Source of the DNA: JAIQFL01 sp035295745
GTDB taxonomy: Bacteria > Acidobacteriota > Terriglobia > Bryobacterales > Bryobacteraceae
Length of the DNA: 64,000 nt
Assembly: GCA_035295745.1 (NCBI GenBank)
Contig: DATGIL010000095.1
Span: 70,517 to 134,516 of the forward strand
Direction of reading: 5' to 3'
Shown: positions 61,444-64,000 of the stretch, piece after piece
How positions within the stretch are numbered: position 1 is the first letter of the stretch
How the letters are laid out: every line of letters starts with the position of its first letter
The notes under the pieces: generated by a model
The model's input: only the letters and a program-made list of their open reading frames with translations
Told to the model about the DNA's origin: nothing
Database searches by the model: none
Made by a program: the position numbers and the translations under genes

Positions 61444-62135
61444 AAAGCTGATCGAGGTTGCCCAGCGATTGCGTCCCATGTTGGGAGAACTTGTGTTTGT
61501 GGGAGGAGCCGGTCACGAGCCTGCTCGTTAGGGATGAAGGCGCTGGCGCACCGCGCCCCACTCTGGATGTGGATGCAATCGCCGAAGTCACTTCGTATGC
61601 GGAGTACGCCGCGTTTGGCGAACGCATGCGCGCGCTCGGCTTTTCCGAAGACAGCAGCGAGGGCGCACCTCTGTGCCGGTGAGTTCACTCGGAAACGATC
61701 CTCGACGTTATGCCACTCGATTAGAAGATTCTCGGGTTCTCCAATCGTTGGTATCGCACCGCCATGGAAGACGCGACCATGCACTAGTTGTCGGACGATT
61801 TGGAGATCAGGGTCGTGACCGCGGCCTGCTTCCTCGGCACGAAAATCGAGGCGTTCCGAAACCGCGGAAACAGCGACTTCCAAGCCAGCCACGATTTGGA
61901 AGATCTGATCTTCGTCATTGACGGCCGCTCCACGATTGTCGACGAAATAAAAATGGAAGATCCCTCGCTTCGCGATCACCTGTGCGTAGAAATCACCGGA
62001 CTGTTGGCGATGCCAGGATTCATCGACACCCTTCATGGCTACCTGCTTCCGGATCCCGGCAGTCAGGCAAGAATCGGAACACTCATTCGGCGACTGAACA
62101 CTGTCGCCTCAATCAAGCCGAGAGCAGATCGGTGA
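61424..62135 (+). pseudogene. Decayed AbiEii-like nucleotidyltransferase
   Basis: The reading starts at the ATG at 61424 (LEKLIEVAQRLRPMLGELVF) and shifts by one extra base near 61510 to continue VTSLLVRDEGAGAPRPTLDV, which contains the DVD active-site Asp pair. In that frame are three stops: TGA at 61680-61682, apparently a TGG (Trp) codon mutated, TAG at 61722-61724 in the place of a Glu, and TAG at 61785-61787. The rest (FLGTKIEAFRNRG, SHDLEDLIFVIDGR, LPDPGSQARIGTLIRRL) is intact to the TGA at 62133-62135. The pattern is ordinary decay of an AbiEii/AbiGii-toxin-like gene, with its regulator also broken. Confidence 0.78.
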
Positions 62136-62236
62136 CCTTGTACCAATTCCACCCGCGAGATTTTACTGGATAGTGCCCGGGCAATGGAGCACCGGGTATT
62201 GCCGGAGGACCAATCCCGGGCTCCTGTCTTGCTTTC

Positions 62237-63196
62237 CTAGACCCACCACGCAGCGGCGGGCTGTTGTCTGATCACGATGCCATTCAAAAACGCCGCCGCT
62301 TTCGTGAGACCCTCCTCCGGCGATAAAATGCTGTCCTCGTGCTCGATCGACAGAACGTAGTCGTACCCGAACATGCGCAGCGTCGACACGAATTCGCGCC
62401 ACCACTCCTCACCATGCCCGTATCCGCACGTGCGGAAGATCCACGCGCGATTCCGTTCGTCCGTGTAGCTCTTGGTGTCGAGCACTCCAGTCAACGGCAA
62501 ATTCCGCTCATAGATCTGCGTGTCCTTGGCATGCACATGGAAGATCGAGTCGCCCAGCACGCGAATCGCCGCGATCGGGTCGATTCCCTGCCAGAACATG
62601 TGGCTCGGATCGTAGTTGCAGCCGATGGTTGGCCCCGCAATCGCACGCAGCTTGAGCATCGTCTCGGGACTGTAGACCACGAACCCCGGATGCATTTCGA
62701 TCGCAACCTTCACGCCGTGATCGGCAGCGAACTTGGCATGCGAAATCCAGTAGGGAGTCACCACCTCGTCCCATTGCCACTTCAGGATCTCCAGATAATC
62801 CGGCGGCCACGGGCAGGTCACCCAGTTGGGCCACTTGGCATTCGGCGAATCGCCAGGACAGCCGCTGAAATCGATCACCACGGGAACGCCCAACTTCTCG
62901 GCAAGTTGAATCGTCTTGCGGCTGGTCTCCTGGTCGTGGCGTGCGCGCCCCTGATCGGGGTGCAGCGGGTTGCCATGGCAGCTTAACGCGCTGATCGAAA
63001 ATCCATGATCGGCCAACTTCTTCTTGAACTCGCTCAACTCGCTCGCATTCTCGAGCATCGAAAGATGGCAATGGGCATCGCCTGGATAATTGCCGGTACC
63101 GAGTTCCACGGTATCGATCTGATTGCTCTTCAGCTTCTTGAATACGTCTTCCAGCGACATCTGCGATAACAACGGGGTGAAAACGCCGACTCTCAC
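62237..63196 (-). CDS. Xylose-isomerase-like TIM-barrel sugar phosphate isomerase/epimerase
   Basis: 319 residues from a GTG at 63196, with a strong AAGGAG 7 nt upstream; a longer frame exists but has no ribosome-binding site. The TIM barrel shows VRVGVFTPLL as the first strand, TVELGTGNYPGD, SALSCHGNPLHPD, VVIDFSGCPGD, VAIEMHPGF with a metal-binding Glu, and NYDPSHMFWQGID with His/Asp ligands. This matches the AP_endonuc_2/xylose-isomerase-like family, whose members epimerise or isomerise sugars and inositols. Near 62330 a segment EHEDSILS continues the last metal-binding part. The substrate is unknown. Confidence 0.87.
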   Translation of the reverse strand: MRVGVFTPLLSQMSLEDVFKKLKSNQIDTVELGTGNYPGDAHCHLSMLENASELSEFKKKLADHGFSISALSCHGNPLHPDQGRARHDQETSRKTIQLAEKLGVPVVIDFSGCPGDSPNAKWPNWVTCPWPPDYLEILKWQWDEVVTPYWISHAKFAADHGVKVAIEMHPGFVVYSPETMLKLRAIAGPTIGCNYDPSHMFWQGIDPIAAIRVLGDSIFHVHAKDTQIYERNLPLTGVLDTKSYTDERNRAWIFRTCGYGHGEEWWREFVSTLRMFGYDYVLSIEHEDSILSPEEGLTKAAAFLNGIVIRQQPAAAWWV

Positions 63197-63384
63197 GCGG
63201 AATCTCCTTGATTTCAGAATGGCCAAAAACAGAATATCATTATCGGAGAACTCAAAACCTCCTGAGCGTCCAATTCGCCTTCCACTCGATATCGGATGTT
63301 CCTTCACGCCGGATGGGGCAACGTTGCCGTGACCGCCTTGCGAGCCGCCCAACTTTCTGCTTTCCAAGCGCTCCTGTTACCTGC

Positions 63385-64000
63385 CTACCGCAGGCCGCGG
63401 TGGCTTACCAGGTAAACCGCGAAGCTGCCTAGCCAATGTCCGCCCTCGTAGTGCTCGCTCGTGATGCTCTCGAGACCGGTCTGTTTCAAGCGAGCCGCAA
63501 GCGCCGTCAACTGGGCACTGCGCGGGTCGTTGGACCCGAGCTTCGATACAATCCCCTCCAGCATCCATGCGCGGCTTAGATTCAATCCCGCCAAATGGTA
63601 AAGCTTGCCATCGGTCACATCGGCAACCCGCGTGGGTTTCATCTCGACTCGCGGCAGGAATGCTCCAAACCACTCCGCGAATTCGGCGGTCGGGAGGATC
63701 CGCCGCACCACGTCGGCCTCAGCAAGGCACGGCGACAGAAAGTCTTCCCCGGACGGCTCATACGAGAGCGGACAGTTGCGATCCTTCAGATAGTAGTCCC
63801 GGGCTCGCGATTCCACCACCTTGCCGAACTCCGCATTGCCGGTGATGCGGGCATAATCGAGCATCAGCCCGATCGAGAAAGCCGTATTATTGTGCTCGCC
63901 GGTGCGAATCGGGTGCTCCATTTTGGGCATCCAGGAAACGATGCGCTCCGTCACCGCGCGCTCCAGCGGGCGCAATGTCGCCGACCATTCGCGCGCCTCG
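63385..64000 (-). CDS. DUF2891 family protein, 5' part beyond the window
   Basis: The frame is open from the window edge at 64000 to the stop at 63385 and gives ~204 residues of the C-terminal part. It contains EHNNTAFSIGLMLDYARITG, LSYEPSGEDFLSPCLAEADV, HLAGLNLSRAWMLEGI, and SEHYEGGHWLGSFAVYLV, which are the late blocks of DUF2891, an all-helical protein resembling an (alpha/alpha)6 glycosidase-like barrel. The N-terminus is outside the window. It runs in the same direction as the isomerase gene, 188 nt away. No role is known for the family. Confidence 0.85.
   Translation of the reverse strand, partial: EAREWSATLRPLERAVTERIVSWMPKMEHPIRTGEHNNTAFSIGLMLDYARITGNAEFGKVVESRARDYYLKDRNCPLSYEPSGEDFLSPCLAEADVVRRILPTAEFAEWFGAFLPRVEMKPTRVADVTDGKLYHLAGLNLSRAWMLEGIVSKLGSNDPRSAQLTALAARLKQTGLESITSEHYEGGHWLGSFAVYLVSHRGLR

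Noticed and set aside
1..64000. CRISPR arrays, integrases or phage structural genes
   Set aside because: No regularly spaced repeats, cas-like genes, integrase or capsid/tail genes were found. The muramidase at 50651 alone is not evidence of a prophage.

Overview
This 64 kb window is a GC-rich chromosomal segment that most likely comes from an Acidobacteriota genome of the Solibacter/Bryobacter (Bryobacterales) type. That is an inference from gene families: a PadR regulator followed by a MacB/FtsX-like permease without its own ATPase (ADOP type), two VWA-domain secreted proteins of the TIGR03436 kind, an Oar-like TonB-dependent receptor with an N-terminal carboxypeptidase-regulatory domain, a Ser/Thr kinase fused to a TolB-like propeller, BNR-repeat secreted proteins and a BlaI/BlaR1 pair. 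No rRNA, tRNA, CRISPR array or prophage was seen.

Layout. 1-4.2 kb: the tail of an upstream gene, an EthD-like protein, and two translationally coupled histidine kinase/receiver proteins. 4.2-15.2 kb: an NTF2-like protein, a giant TPR-VWA secreted protein, a D-aminoacylase-like amidohydrolase, a biotin carboxylase with its biotin carrier, a MerR regulator, a secreted methyltransferase and a DPP III-like zinc peptidase. 15.2-29.3 kb: PadR with a clear operator/promoter, ADOP permease, aldo/keto reductase, BNR-repeat protein, TPR protein, YvcK-like factor, cupin, DUF5946-like protein, GlmU and a second VWA protein. 29.3-33.5 kb is an accessory patch: a small membrane ORF, a decayed ISL3-family insertion sequence with recognisable terminal inverted repeats, and a 712-residue protein combining a P-loop kinase, two membrane helices and a Nudix-like domain. 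33.7-46.3 kb: radical SAM protein, a BlaI-BlaR1-repeat-protein operon, penicillin acylase, a CorC/CNNM-type protein, AI-2E transporter family protein, HupE-like protein and a secreted zinc metalloprotease. 46.3-51.4 kb: a two-gene nucleotidyltransferase (DUF6036-like) module, then a tight operon of a carboxylate-amine ligase, M29 aminopeptidase, ATP-grasp-like protein and muramidase. 51.8-60.8 kb: Ser/Thr kinase, a CpxAR-like two-component system divergent from the TonB-dependent receptor, and an NAD-dependent epimerase. 60.9-62.1 kb: a decayed two-gene AbiEii-like module. 62.2-64 kb: a sugar phosphate isomerase and a DUF2891 protein that runs off the window.

Two features recur across the window. 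Many first genes of transcription units have a TANNNT-like -10 element only 6-10 nt before the start codon and no Shine-Dalgarno sequence, which suggests leaderless transcripts. A GC-rich palindromic repeat of about 29 bp occurs in three intergenic regions. The best candidates for undescribed biology are the kinase-membrane-Nudix fusion next to the IS, the ligase/peptidase/ATP-grasp operon, and the HGV-type repeats shared by BlaR1 and its neighbour.
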